A stretch of 50,916 nucleotides of DNA from CAZNPL01 sp964574815 (GTDB taxonomy: Bacteria; Planctomycetota; Phycisphaerae; UBA1845), in NCBI GenBank assembly GCA_964574815.1, contig CAZNPL010000045.1:1-50916 (forward strand), given 5' to 3'. A program made the position numbers and the translations under genes. Of the stretch, positions 42,226-50,899 are shown piece after piece; positions within the stretch are counted from its first letter, which is position 1; the number at the start of each line of letters is the position of its first letter. The notes beneath the pieces were generated by a model. That model saw only the letters and a list, made by a program, of their open reading frames with translations, was not told the origin of the DNA and made no database searches.

Positions 42226-44025
42226 GTGGACATCATCACGATTATCGTGGATCGCAGGCCGGCGTACCTGCAAGATGCACCTGCACGGGCGTCTCTGCTC
42301 ATGCTTCCGCTCGGCACCGGCACGGTGCTCAGCGAGCTGATGAGCAAGCTTCCCGAGTCGGCCGCAAAATCCTTGCGCATCCTGCCGGCGTTTGAACCGT
42401 CGGATAAGTACAATCAGGCAATCCTCGATATAGCACCCCATGGCACGCAGTTGGTCGGCCCGAATGTGCTGACCACCCTCGCTCACGAGCACGAACCATC
42501 GGACCTGTTGGTACTCGTGGATCCCAGGCACTGGCCCACCGACGGGATCGACGTATCCCAGAGGATCCGCCAGGCGGAAGGCGTGCGGTGGGCGGTGCAC
42601 GGCGTGGCCGTCGGCGACGGGGCAGATACCCGCGAGTTTGTCCACTGCGACGAGCAGGGAAGAATTCGACGAATCAGTCGCTACTACGACCACGTGACCA
42701 ACCTGACCATCGATGCCAACGCCTATTCCATCGTGCCGCTTGCTTCATGCCACGGCATTCGCTTGGATTCGCTGGCCGATTTTCGCGCCGCTCTGTCGTC
42801 CCGCGGTGTGTTGAGCCGCGACGTCACGATTACGTCGGCGGTGATCGACCTTGCCGAGGAGCATGGGCTGCTGGCCCTGAACGAGCAGCGGGCCATCTCG
42901 GCGATGTCAGGCGATCCGCCTGCCGGCTACCGTTACGACGCCGCGGGAATGCTGGTCGGAAGATCGTGTCAGGTCCATACCGAGAGCCGCATCGTGGGGC
43001 CCGTCATCCTACAGGACGGCGTGACGGTCGAACGAGGAGCGACGATCTTCGGTCCGGCTGTGGTCGGAGCGGGCGCCACGGTCGGCCGGGACGCCATGCT
43101 GGCCCAGGCTGTGCTCGCGAACCACTCCAGCCTGTCCCCCCGTACGATGCTGCAGCAGCGGATCGGCGTGGGCGAGTGCGGCGAAAGCGAAGCCGACCAG
43201 ACCGATAACAACGGGCGCTCCAGGATGAAGGCTGACCCTGTCTTGAGCGAACATATCCGGTTGGGGGCTGACGCGGCTGCCTTGGGCAACGTGAACATTC
43301 GGGGATCGTGGTATCCGAACATCAAGCTCGCGCTCGATGTAGCCCTCTCCTTTGTGGCGCTGGTGGTGCTTTCACCCCTGTTCATTCTGACCGCGCTTGT
43401 CCTCAAACTGGACTCGAAAGGGCCGGTTTTTTTTCGACACGAGCGCGAGGGCAAGGGCGGTAAGCTATTTCATTGCTTGAAGTTCCGTACGATGTGCCGC
43501 GACGCCCACCTGAACCAACGCGACCTTTACGTCAACAATGCTCTCGACGGCCCGCAGTTCAAGATTCATAATGACCCCCGCGTGACGCGGGTGGGAAAAT
43601 GGTTGCGAGCAACCAATATCGATGAGATTCCTCAGCTCATCAACGTGTTGTTGGGCCAGATGAGCCTGGTCGGGCCCAGGCCCTCTCCCTTCCGCGAGAA
43701 TCAGATCTGTGTACCCTGGCGGCGGGCGCGGCTTTCCGTACGTCCGGGAATTACAGGTTTGTGGCAAATTTGCCGAGATCAGCGAGCAGAGGGAGATTTT
43801 CATCAATGGATCGCCTACGACATCATGTACGTGCGGCACATGTCCTTTTGGCTGGACCTGAAGATCCTTCTCGCCACCATTGGGACCCTGGGTGGACTCT
43901 GGAACGTGCGCTCGCGCTGGCTGGTCGGCGACGAGCGGAACGCACAGCCCCGCCGTTTACGGCGGGGCGCCGCTCCCCGCATCAACGCCCGCGGCGGACG
44001 GCGCCGCACGGCCGCCAATCTCTGA
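42226..44025 (+). CDS. fusion of degenerate nucleotidyltransferase/LbH module with initiating sugar transferase
   Basis: A 599-residue protein with two parts. Residues 1-240 resemble a sugar nucleotidyltransferase fold without its nucleotide-binding motif (SLLMLPLGTGTVLSELMSKL). An LbH stretch follows (about 250-310, RIVGPVILQDGVTVERGATI). The C-terminal third is a bacterial sugar transferase (WcaJ/UndPP type) with one membrane helix (SFVALVVLSPLFILTALVL), FRHEREGKGGKLFHCLKFRT, DEIPQLINVLLGQMSLVGPR and GITGLWQ. That part should load the first sugar phosphate onto undecaprenyl phosphate. The usual multi-helix N-terminus of WcaJ is replaced. GTG 42226 has GGGGAG upstream. The fused module may sense or position a sugar nucleotide, which is inference. 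Confidence 0.82.
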   Translation: MDIITIIVDRRPAYLQDAPARASLLMLPLGTGTVLSELMSKLPESAAKSLRILPAFEPSDKYNQAILDIAPHGTQLVGPNVLTTLAHEHEPSDLLVLVDPRHWPTDGIDVSQRIRQAEGVRWAVHGVAVGDGADTREFVHCDEQGRIRRISRYYDHVTNLTIDANAYSIVPLASCHGIRLDSLADFRAALSSRGVLSRDVTITSAVIDLAEEHGLLALNEQRAISAMSGDPPAGYRYDAAGMLVGRSCQVHTESRIVGPVILQDGVTVERGATIFGPAVVGAGATVGRDAMLAQAVLANHSSLSPRTMLQQRIGVGECGESEADQTDNNGRSRMKADPVLSEHIRLGADAAALGNVNIRGSWYPNIKLALDVALSFVALVVLSPLFILTALVLKLDSKGPVFFRHEREGKGGKLFHCLKFRTMCRDAHLNQRDLYVNNALDGPQFKIHNDPRVTRVGKWLRATNIDEIPQLINVLLGQMSLVGPRPSPFRENQICVPWRRARLSVRPGITGLWQICRDQRAEGDFHQWIAYDIMYVRHMSFWLDLKILLATIGTLGGLWNVRSRWLVGDERNAQPRRLRRGAAPRINARGGRRRTAANL

Positions 44026-45212
44026 GTCGCTCCGCTCGCCTCGCCCGCACTCGTCGAGTTCCTTCTTCTTCACTGCCTCTGACCCTGTTGCCTCTTTTCC
44101 TTTGCTTCGCGTTCGCGCCCGGCGGCTGCCAGGAACCCGAGATGATGTCGCTCGACGAGTTCCTGGTCATGCAGGAGCAGCAGGAAATCGCGAATCAGGA
44201 ACGCATCGCCGACAAGGCGCCGCACGTTGATATCGATGAACACCTGGCGCCCTATCGGCTCGGCCACAACGACGTGCTCGAGGTCAGCCTTGCGGGACTC
44301 GAGGGCGAGACGGCCACCAGCGTCTACCGCGTCCGCGTAGACCGCAACGGCGAAGTCGATCTGCCGATTGTGGGGGCGGTCAAGGTCGGCGACCTCGAGA
44401 TCGCCGACGCCGAGGACGCCATCAAAGACGCGTACGTGCCCAGTGTCGTCCGCGCGGCGAGCGTCAACATCACCATCGTGGATTATGATCTGACCAACGT
44501 GGTCGTGACGGGGGCGGCCGCTACGCCGGGCTTGGTGCCGCTTCGACGCTCGGAACGCAATCTCCTGTACGCGGTAGCCAATGCGGGTGGCGTGTCGAGT
44601 GACGCTTCCGGACGTGTGACCCTGGCGCGGGTGCGCAATCCGCAGGAACGAATGACATTCGACCTTCGGGATCCGATCGGCGTGGCCGAGGCGCTCGAGG
44701 CGGGCCCGTTGCGCAACGGCGACATCGTGCGTGTGGAGCCGGCTACGCCCAACGTCGTCTTCGTCGGCGGGCTTGTTAATCAGCCCGGACCGCAGGTCTT
44801 TCCGACCGGCGTGCCCCGCACGTTGCTGCAAGTGCTCGCTTCTGCCGGTGGGGCGCGGATGGACCTCGTTCCGAGGCAAGCATACCTCATCCGCCGTATG
44901 CCGGACGGCAGCGATGCGCGCGTAAAACTTGATCTCGACGCGATCCAGAGTGGAGAGGAAGAGAACATCATGATGGCCGCGGGCGACATCCTGTGGGTGC
45001 CTCACACCGCAGGAACGCGCATCCACGAGTTCATCAACCGCAACGTCTTCATCCGTGCGGGTTACAGCCTGGTCTATACGTCAGAAGGGTTGCATTACTT
45101 GAACAGCACCGCGGCGGATCAATTCCGCGGTGGCGACCTCGAGGACAGTTTCGATCCGTTCGGTTTCCTGACTCGGGGCGCTGGCATTCAGTCGCTCACC
45201 CCGAGCCCATGA
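44022..45212 (+). CDS. Wza-like polysaccharide export protein (lipoprotein)
   Basis: An outer-membrane export protein of the Poly_export/SLBB family. A signal peptide ends at Cys in LCFAFAPGGC. The export domain follows (YRLGHNDVLEVSLAGLEG, RVRVDRNGEVDLPIVGAVKV), then SLBB repeats (VVVTGAAATPGLVPLRRS and VVFVGGLVNQPGPQVFPTG) and a tail with INRNVFIRAGYSLVYT. There is no ATG, GTG or TTG in a sensible position. The frame enters from inside the preceding gene, and the best-placed candidate is CTG 44022, which overlaps that gene's TGA. A TTG at 44088 would leave too short a signal. The function is clear; the start is not. The stop overlaps the next ATG. Confidence 0.85.
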   Translation: MSRSARLARTRRVPSSSLPLTLLPLFLCFAFAPGGCQEPEMMSLDEFLVMQEQQEIANQERIADKAPHVDIDEHLAPYRLGHNDVLEVSLAGLEGETATSVYRVRVDRNGEVDLPIVGAVKVGDLEIADAEDAIKDAYVPSVVRAASVNITIVDYDLTNVVVTGAAATPGLVPLRRSERNLLYAVANAGGVSSDASGRVTLARVRNPQERMTFDLRDPIGVAEALEAGPLRNGDIVRVEPATPNVVFVGGLVNQPGPQVFPTGVPRTLLQVLASAGGARMDLVPRQAYLIRRMPDGSDARVKLDLDAIQSGEEENIMMAAGDILWVPHTAGTRIHEFINRNVFIRAGYSLVYTSEGLHYLNSTAADQFRGGDLEDSFDPFGFLTRGAGIQSLTPSP

Positions 45213-46369
45213 CAACCGTGGCGTCGCCAGGCGGCCCAACCAATACACCGGCGGTGGCTCAGGTCCTGAGCGACCTGCGGGATATATGCGTGCGCGCACT
45301 GGCCCGCATGTACGTGCCGGCCGAGGACCTGTTCGTCTTTCGCGTCCGCCGCGATGAGAGCGGCATCGTTGCCGAAGGGAGAAGCCTTCGATACACCGCC
45401 ATCGTTCTGATCGGGCTGGCCACCGAGGAGGACGACGTCGCCGCACGCGCCCTCGACGGACGAACGGCTCACGCCGCGTGCGACGGCCTGCTTTCAAAGG
45501 TGACAACCGCCGAAAATCTGGGCGACGTGGCACTGTCACTTTGGGCGGCGACCTTGTTGCGTCACGAACAGCGCGAGCTCGCCCTGAAGCGCCTGATTGC
45601 CCTCGATCCGGCAGAAGGCCCCCATCCGACCGTCGAGATTGCATGGGCGCTGGCCGCGCTATCCGTCGATCCGGACGGCGTCTCAGAACCGCAGTTGGCC
45701 GAGCGCGTCGCGGGCCGTCTCTTCGAGTCGTTCGGCGAACGGTCCGCAGCGTTCACCCATTGGCCACCCGGTGTCTCCCGGCCATGGCTGCGCGCCCACG
45801 TGTGCTGCTTCGCAGACCTGGTCTATCCCGTGCAGGCGCTTGCACTTTATCACAAGGCCACCGGCCACAAGCGGGCGATGGACCTCGCCCGCCGATGCGG
45901 ACAGTTCATGTGCGATGGACAGGGCCCGGCAGGACAATGGTGGTGGCATTTCGACGCCCGCACCGGCCAAATCGTCGAGGGCTACCCCGTCTACGCCGTG
46001 CACCAGGATGCCATGGCGCCGATGGCGCTGTTCGCGCTTCAGGAGGCGGGCGGGCCCGATCATTCCGACGCTGTAGAGCGCGGACTGCGGTGGCTGCTGT
46101 CCGCCCCCGAACTGGACGGCGGATCCCTGGTCGAGCCGAGGGCCGACCTGATCTGGCGCAAGGTCGCAAGGCACGAACCCGGCAAGCTTTCGCGTGGCAT
46201 CCAGGCCGCCGCCAGCAGACTCCATCCGGGCCTCCGCGCTTCGCGCCTGGCATCGCTTTTCACGCCGGGCCGCATCGACTATGAATGTCGCCCTTACCAC
46301 CTGGGGTGGTTGCTCCATGCGTGGCCGCCGCAGCGGCTGGAAGAATGGGCCACAAAGTCCACAACCTGA
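45209..46369 (+). CDS. alpha/alpha-toroid protein of unknown function in the exopolysaccharide operon
   Basis: A 386-residue soluble protein with repeated helix pairs and aromatic motifs such as RSLRYTAIVLIGLAT, GQWWWHFDARTGQIVEGYPV, YAVHQDAMAPMALFALQEAG and YHLGWLLHAWP. The arrangement suggests an (alpha/alpha)6-type barrel, as in six-hairpin glycosidases or lyases. I see no catalytic signature that fixes an activity. No signal peptide is present. ATG 45209 overlaps the previous stop (ATGA), so the gene is translationally coupled to the export gene, supporting a role in polymer synthesis or its control. The frame upstream of 45209 is a shadow. Confidence 0.65.
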   Translation: MTTVASPGGPTNTPAVAQVLSDLRDICVRALARMYVPAEDLFVFRVRRDESGIVAEGRSLRYTAIVLIGLATEEDDVAARALDGRTAHAACDGLLSKVTTAENLGDVALSLWAATLLRHEQRELALKRLIALDPAEGPHPTVEIAWALAALSVDPDGVSEPQLAERVAGRLFESFGERSAAFTHWPPGVSRPWLRAHVCCFADLVYPVQALALYHKATGHKRAMDLARRCGQFMCDGQGPAGQWWWHFDARTGQIVEGYPVYAVHQDAMAPMALFALQEAGGPDHSDAVERGLRWLLSAPELDGGSLVEPRADLIWRKVARHEPGKLSRGIQAAASRLHPGLRASRLASLFTPGRIDYECRPYHLGWLLHAWPPQRLEEWATKSTT

Positions 46370-47145
46370 CGTGCCACGGCGATCGGCGTGTCGAGCGGCT
46401 GTTCGGCGTACCCATCCACGCGGTAACGCTGGCACAAGTGCTCGACCTGGTGGACCGCACTATTGCGACCCGAGGGCGGCTGCTCGTTGGCGTGGTCAAC
46501 GCAGCCAAGCTGGTCAACATGCGGCGTAGCCAACTGCTGCGGGAGTCGGTGCTCTCGTCCGACATCGTGCTGGCCGACGGCATGGCCGTCGTCTGGGGGC
46601 TACGGGTCGTGGGCCGGCGGATCCCGGAGCGCGTTCCGGGGATCGATCTCATGCTGGGGATGTTTCAGCGGGGGCAGGCTCACGGCTACCGCTTTTATTG
46701 CCTGGGGGCCACCGAGGAAGTGTCGCTGCGAACGGTGGAGCGGATCGAGCGGGAGTACCCCGGCGCCGTCGTCGCCGGCAGACATCACGGCTACTTCACG
46801 GAGCAAGATGAACCCCGGATCGTTGAAGAGATCAACAAGTCCGGGGCCGATATTCTTCTGGTGGCGATGAGTCCGCCGAAAAAGGAGCAGTTCTTGGCCC
46901 GCTGGTTCCCGAAACTGGAAGTGTCCGTGTGCCACGGGGTCGGCGGGGCCTTTGACGTACTGGCCGGTAAGACGAAGCGGGCGCCGCGAATCTGGCAGCG
47001 CCTGGGTATGGAGTGGTTCTACCGCGTGCTTCAGGAGCCGCGGCGGATGTGGCGGCGATATCTCGTCACGAATACACTCTTCGCCTGGATGCTGTTGGTG
47101 GAGTTCGTCGGGGAGGTCACCCGGCGCGGGACGCGGCGGGCGTGA
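46345..47145 (+). CDS. WecG/TagA/CpsF-family glycosyltransferase
   Basis: A 266-residue transferase of the GT26 family, which adds the second sugar (for example N-acetylmannosamine or a uronate) to a lipid-linked intermediate. Family motifs are LFGVPIHAVTLAQVLDLV, VNAAKLVNMRRSQLLRESV, DIVLADGMAVVWG, RVPGIDLMLGM, and DILLVAMSPPKKEQFLARW with GVGGAFDVLAGKTKRAPRIW. ATG 46345 has GGAAGA directly upstream and lies 25 bp inside the previous gene. The C-terminal RYLVTNTLFAWMLLVEFVGE is amphipathic and probably touches the membrane. Confidence 0.9.
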   Translation: MGHKVHNLTCHGDRRVERLFGVPIHAVTLAQVLDLVDRTIATRGRLLVGVVNAAKLVNMRRSQLLRESVLSSDIVLADGMAVVWGLRVVGRRIPERVPGIDLMLGMFQRGQAHGYRFYCLGATEEVSLRTVERIEREYPGAVVAGRHHGYFTEQDEPRIVEEINKSGADILLVAMSPPKKEQFLARWFPKLEVSVCHGVGGAFDVLAGKTKRAPRIWQRLGMEWFYRVLQEPRRMWRRYLVTNTLFAWMLLVEFVGEVTRRGTRRA

Positions 47146-47189
47146 GCGACGGTGTGGCCCGTTCGGGTATTCAGTGAGGAACGTGAGTT

Positions 47190-48506
47190 ATGCGCGTGAC
47201 GGTGGCGGGTTCAGGATACGTGGGGCTGGTGGCGGGAGCCTGCCTGGCGGATACCGGCAACGACGTGGTCGGCTACGACATTGACGCCGCCAAAGTCGAG
47301 ATGCTCAACGCCGGAAAGAACCCGATCTACGAGCCGGGTCTGACCGAGTTGCTGAACGAGGGCAGACAAAACGGACGCCTCGTCTTCACCACCGACCTGA
47401 AGCAGGCCATCGATCACGCCCAGATCGTTTTCATCGCCATCGGCACCGCGCCGCAGCCGGACGGATCGGCCGATCTGTCCGGCATCGAAGCCTTCGCCCG
47501 TGCAATGGGGCCCGTGGTGACGCGGCCGATGACCGTCGCGATCAAGAGCACCGTGCCGGTCGGCACCGGCGAGCGCATCGAACAGTTGATCGGAATCGAG
47601 AGCAAGTACCCCGTGCACCTGGTCAGCAATCCGGAGTTTCTCAAGGAGGGTTCGGCCGTCGGCGATTTCCAGCGCCCCGACCGGGTCGTCGTCGGCTTCG
47701 AGCATTCCGAGTCCGGCGAAATGGTCCGCGACCTCTACCTCCCGTTCGTTCGGAACCAGCGCCCGATCCTCATGATGGGTCGCCGGGCGGCCGAGATGGC
47801 CAAGTACGCCTGCAACGGGATCCTCGCCTCGCGGATCAGCTTCATCAACGAGATCGCCAACCTGTGCGACGCCTGCGGCGTCGACGTGGACGACGTCCGC
47901 CGCGTCATGGGAACCGATTCGCGCATCGGATTCCAGTTCCTCTACCCCGGCGCCGGCTACGGCGGAAGCTGCTTTCCTAAAGACGTGCGAGCGTTGATTC
48001 ACACGGCGCTGTCGCGGGACCTCCGGCCGCTCATGCTGTCGGCCACCCACGAGACCAACGAGGCGCAAAAGCAGGTCCTGTTCAAGAAGATCATCGATCG
48101 CTTCGGAGACGTGCGCGGCAAGACGTTCGCCGTCTGGGGCATCGCCTTCAAGCCCAACACCGACGACATCCGAGAGGCGCCGGCACTCACGCTGATCGAG
48201 CAACTGCTCGAGGCCGGCGCGTCGATCCGGGCCTACGACCCCGAGGCCCTCGTGCATCTTCGCGCCCAGATGGGCGACCGGATCGAGTGCATCGACCACA
48301 ACTACAACGTGCTCCAGGGGGCGGACGCCTTGGTGATCTGCACCGAATGGAACGAGTTCCGCAGCCCCGACTTCGATCGCATGCGTGAGTTGCTCGCCCA
48401 GCCGATCGTCTTCGACGGCCGAAACCTCTACGACCTGAACACCATGCGTCGTGCGTGGCTCGAGTATCATCCGATCGGCAAGCCCGTGGTAAAATCGAAC
48501 ACATGA
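47190..48506 (+). CDS. ugd: UDP-glucose 6-dehydrogenase
   Basis: Makes UDP-glucuronate from UDP-glucose with two NAD. The 438-residue product has the N-terminal NAD site (RVTVAGSGYVGLVAGACLAD), the stretch IKSTVPVGTG, NPEFLKEGSAVGDF, and the catalytic Cys261 in YGGSCFPKDVRAL. The C-terminal nucleotide domain has AVWGIAFKPNTDDIREAPAL. The size and order are standard. GAGGAACGTGAG precedes the ATG. Its presence suggests the exported polymer contains uronic acid, in line with a heparinase-family protein in the same operon. Confidence 0.95.
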   Translation: MRVTVAGSGYVGLVAGACLADTGNDVVGYDIDAAKVEMLNAGKNPIYEPGLTELLNEGRQNGRLVFTTDLKQAIDHAQIVFIAIGTAPQPDGSADLSGIEAFARAMGPVVTRPMTVAIKSTVPVGTGERIEQLIGIESKYPVHLVSNPEFLKEGSAVGDFQRPDRVVVGFEHSESGEMVRDLYLPFVRNQRPILMMGRRAAEMAKYACNGILASRISFINEIANLCDACGVDVDDVRRVMGTDSRIGFQFLYPGAGYGGSCFPKDVRALIHTALSRDLRPLMLSATHETNEAQKQVLFKKIIDRFGDVRGKTFAVWGIAFKPNTDDIREAPALTLIEQLLEAGASIRAYDPEALVHLRAQMGDRIECIDHNYNVLQGADALVICTEWNEFRSPDFDRMRELLAQPIVFDGRNLYDLNTMRRAWLEYHPIGKPVVKSNT

Positions 48507-49162
48507 CCTCCGAGCTCGAAGCGGTCATCTTCGATCTGGACGGCGTGCTGATCGACTCGTCTGACGCGCACTTTGAAAGCTGGCGGCGCCTGGCGCGCGA
48601 CCTCGGCCGGACCGTGACCGAGGAACAGTTCAAGAGCACCTTCGGCCGGCAGAACCGCGACATCATTCCCATGCTGTTCGGCGAATCGCTTAGCCCCGAA
48701 CGTATTGAGGAGCTCGGCGAGACCAAGGAGCGATACTACCGCGAGATCGTCCGCGACAACGTCCCGGCGCTGCCCGGGGCAGCCGACCTCGTCCGGGCCT
48801 GCGCCGACGCCGGCCTGCGATGCGCCGTCGGCTCGTCCGGCCATCCCAAGAACATCGATCTCGCCCTCCGCGCCCTCGGCATCGACTCGATCATCGCGAC
48901 GGTCGTCTCCGGCCACGACGTCACCAAAGGAAAGCCCGATCCCCAGGTCTTCCTGCTGGCCGCCGAACGCCTCGGCATCGCCCCGGAAACGTGCGCCGTC
49001 ATCGAAGACGCCCCCGCAGGCATCGAAGCAGCCCTCGCCGCTGGCATGACGGCCGTTGCGGTCACGACGGAACATCCTCGCGAACGCCTGTCTCATGCCC
49101 ATCTTGTGGTTGAAGGTGTTCACGACCTTTCTCCTGATCGAATCATGAATGCGCGCCGGTAG
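48503..49162 (+). CDS. HAD-family phosphatase or phosphoglucomutase-like protein
   Basis: A 219-residue HAD-superfamily protein of the beta-phosphoglucomutase/phosphatase group. Motif I is VIFDLDGVLIDSSDAHFESW, motif II lies in CAVGSSGHPKNIDLAL, the motif III Lys is in VTKGKPDPQVFLLAAERL, and motif IV is AVIEDAPAGIEAALAAGM. The cap domain fits subclass I. The substrate cannot be told; a sugar phosphate is plausible from the operon. ATG 48503 overlaps the ugd stop (ATGA), which fixes the start. It is the last gene of the run. Confidence 0.88.
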   Translation: MTSELEAVIFDLDGVLIDSSDAHFESWRRLARDLGRTVTEEQFKSTFGRQNRDIIPMLFGESLSPERIEELGETKERYYREIVRDNVPALPGAADLVRACADAGLRCAVGSSGHPKNIDLALRALGIDSIIATVVSGHDVTKGKPDPQVFLLAAERLGIAPETCAVIEDAPAGIEAALAAGMTAVAVTTEHPRERLSHAHLVVEGVHDLSPDRIMNARR

Positions 49163-49263
49163 GGCCGCCTGGCTTCGTTTGCAAGTAGAGAGGCAGCAAG
49201 TCGGGTGCGTCTTCAATGAGTAGCTGCCACTGCCCGCCAGGACTGCCCCTGCCGGAGGCAGGA

Positions 49264-49293
49264 TTGAGAATAGCCCCGCGTTTCAACGCGGGG
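49264..49293. repeat. TTGAGAATAGCCC hairpin element, copy 2
   Basis: TTGAGAATAGCCC at 49264-49276 runs into CCCCGCGT (49274-49281), loop TTCA, ACGCGGGG (49286-49293). Compared with copy 1, stem pairs 4 and 8 are both changed on both sides, so pairing is kept. It lies 100 bp after the HAD gene. Confidence 0.6.
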
Positions 49294-49603
49294 AATCCGG
49301 TGGGATTGTTTGCGTTGAGTCCCAGCGGGACGATCGAGGAATTCTCGCGATGGTGCGGCGGAGTTGATTCCATGATCTCAGTCGGCCCTCCGGCCTCGGG
49401 TGTTGTATCGCGAGGGGTTTGCCCGACCGGGGTCTGGTCTTCATTCGAATCTCGCTCCCGGGTCGCCGGCGCGACCTGTGATCGGCTGTGACGACCGGCC
49501 AACTGGCGATTTCCACGCGGGCGGGCGTGCGGAGGGCCGATTCACATCACGGGACCGGTTTCTTGCGGACGCCGCGGGCGTACGGGAAGGCGTTCGGAGC
49601 GAA

Positions 49604-49667
49604 AAAACCTCACTTTTTCACAAATCGCGTGTAAGAAATCGGCCCTGAAACAGACTTACTTGTGAAC
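49604..49667. promoter_or_regulatory. duplicated 64-bp element, copy B
   Basis: The partner of 28219-28282. The identical 33-bp core is at 49627-49659, and in this copy the flanks TTCACAA and TTGTGAA add to the pairing. It is in the same orientation as copy A and again upstream of a secreted-protein gene (49901), with a GC-rich hairpin in between. Confidence 0.6.
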
Positions 49668-49900
49668 ACCCCGCGCGGCTCGATCGTAGTTATCTGCAAA
49701 GGCAACGCGCGGGTGATGCCGCGCGGGCCCGGCCAAGGCCCCAGGCCACGGTCGGACTGCGACTTGACTATATTGAAACGTCTACACAGAAACCAGACCG
49801 TGGGGCTACAGTACGGCTGACTAAGGCCGGGCTGCCCAAGGCTCAGGCGGCCATGTTCGCAAGCTTCACGATTGACCCCGTCGGTTGGGGAGTCCTTGTC

Positions 49901-50899
49901 ATGCATTCATCCCTCCCACGCGCGCTGCCCGTGATCCTCGCCATCCTACTCCTGTCGGCAACGCTCTCCGTTAAGGCCCAGAACATAATCCACGTGGACG
50001 ACGACGCCCAGCCCGCAGGCGACGGGGCCACCTGGGCGACGGCCTACAACTCGTTAACAGATGCGCTCACGGCCGCGCAGTCCGGCGACCAGATCTGGGT
50101 GGCCGCAGGCCGGTACGTGGGCAACTTCACGCTGGTGTTGGACGTCGAGCTCTACGGCGGCTTCGCCGGGACGGAAACCAAGCTCAACCAGCGCGACTGG
50201 GTCGCGAACGCAACGATTCTCGACGGAAATGAGGCCGGCAGCGTCGTCACGTCGCCGCCCGGAGCAACCGAAACCACCCGGATCGATGGCTTTACGATCA
50301 CCAATGGCTTGCGCTTAGGGCTTGGTTGGTATGGAGGTGGCGGCGGGCTGTCTTTGTCCGAGGCCTCGCCGACGGTCGCGAACAACACGATTACGGGCAA
50401 CAGGGCTAGGCACGGCGGTGGGCTCTACACTCATGACTCCGCGCCGACCGTGGTGCGTAACACGATCATGGCTAACGAAGCCTTCGAAAGCGGTGGCGGG
50501 CTGTCCCTGCGCCTCGCTTCTGGAACGATCATGAACAACACCGTCGAGGACAACCGGGCTCACGCCGGCGGCGGAGTCTGTCTTTACGGGTCTTCCCCGA
50601 CGATCACAAACAACATTATTGGAGCCAACCGGGCTGACGCCGGCGGCGGACTGTCCATGTACGCCTCCTCCCCAAGCATCGGCGAGAACATCATCACCGG
50701 CAACAGCGCCCTCGCGGGTGACGGCGGCGGGATCAAGTTGAGCTCCTCGGAGCCGACGATCATAAACACCATCGTCGCGGGCAACAGCGCGTTCGGCGGC
50801 GGCGGCGGGCTGTACATGGACGAATCCTCACCGATCCTGGTGAACAACACCGTCACGGCCAACAGTGTCCTTCCGGTAAGCGTGCATGAAGTGGTTTGA
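49901..50899 (+). CDS. secreted parallel beta-helix protein, probably truncated
   Basis: A 332-residue exported protein with a signal peptide (AILLLSATLSVKAQN). A pectin-lyase-like right-handed beta-helix follows, with repeated units such as GGGLSLSEASPTVANNTITG and GGGLYMDESSPILVNNTVTA. The opening (IIHVDDDAQPAGDGATWATA, WVAAGRYVGNF, VELYGGFAGTETKLNQRDW) matches the N-terminus of the protein at 29340. It ends abruptly with LPVSVHEVV after an incomplete coil and lacks the usual Cys-rich and dockerin-like tail, so it may be cut short by mutation or an assembly edge. GGGGAG before ATG 49901 supports the start. Confidence 0.72.
   Translation: MHSSLPRALPVILAILLLSATLSVKAQNIIHVDDDAQPAGDGATWATAYNSLTDALTAAQSGDQIWVAAGRYVGNFTLVLDVELYGGFAGTETKLNQRDWVANATILDGNEAGSVVTSPPGATETTRIDGFTITNGLRLGLGWYGGGGGLSLSEASPTVANNTITGNRARHGGGLYTHDSAPTVVRNTIMANEAFESGGGLSLRLASGTIMNNTVEDNRAHAGGGVCLYGSSPTITNNIIGANRADAGGGLSMYASSPSIGENIITGNSALAGDGGGIKLSSSEPTIINTIVAGNSAFGGGGGLYMDESSPILVNNTVTANSVLPVSVHEVV

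Larger units (their letters stand above)
49163..49900. other. 738-bp gap after the exopolysaccharide operon, with two repeat elements
   Basis: It holds the second TTGAGAATAGCCC hairpin (49264-49293), which may also end the operon, and copy B of the 64-bp element (49604-49667). A GC-rich hairpin follows (CGCGCGG/CCGCGCG, 49707-49713 and 49720-49726). The stretch 49294-49603 shows nothing distinct. Open frames here look non-coding. Confidence 0.5.

Noticed and set aside
43761..44021. N-terminal extension of the Wza-like frame
   Set aside because: It lies wholly within the sugar-transferase gene in another frame and precedes a normal signal peptide.
47211..48470. 419-codon frame antisense to ugd
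   Set aside because: Shadow of a certain gene, no ribosome site and no motif.
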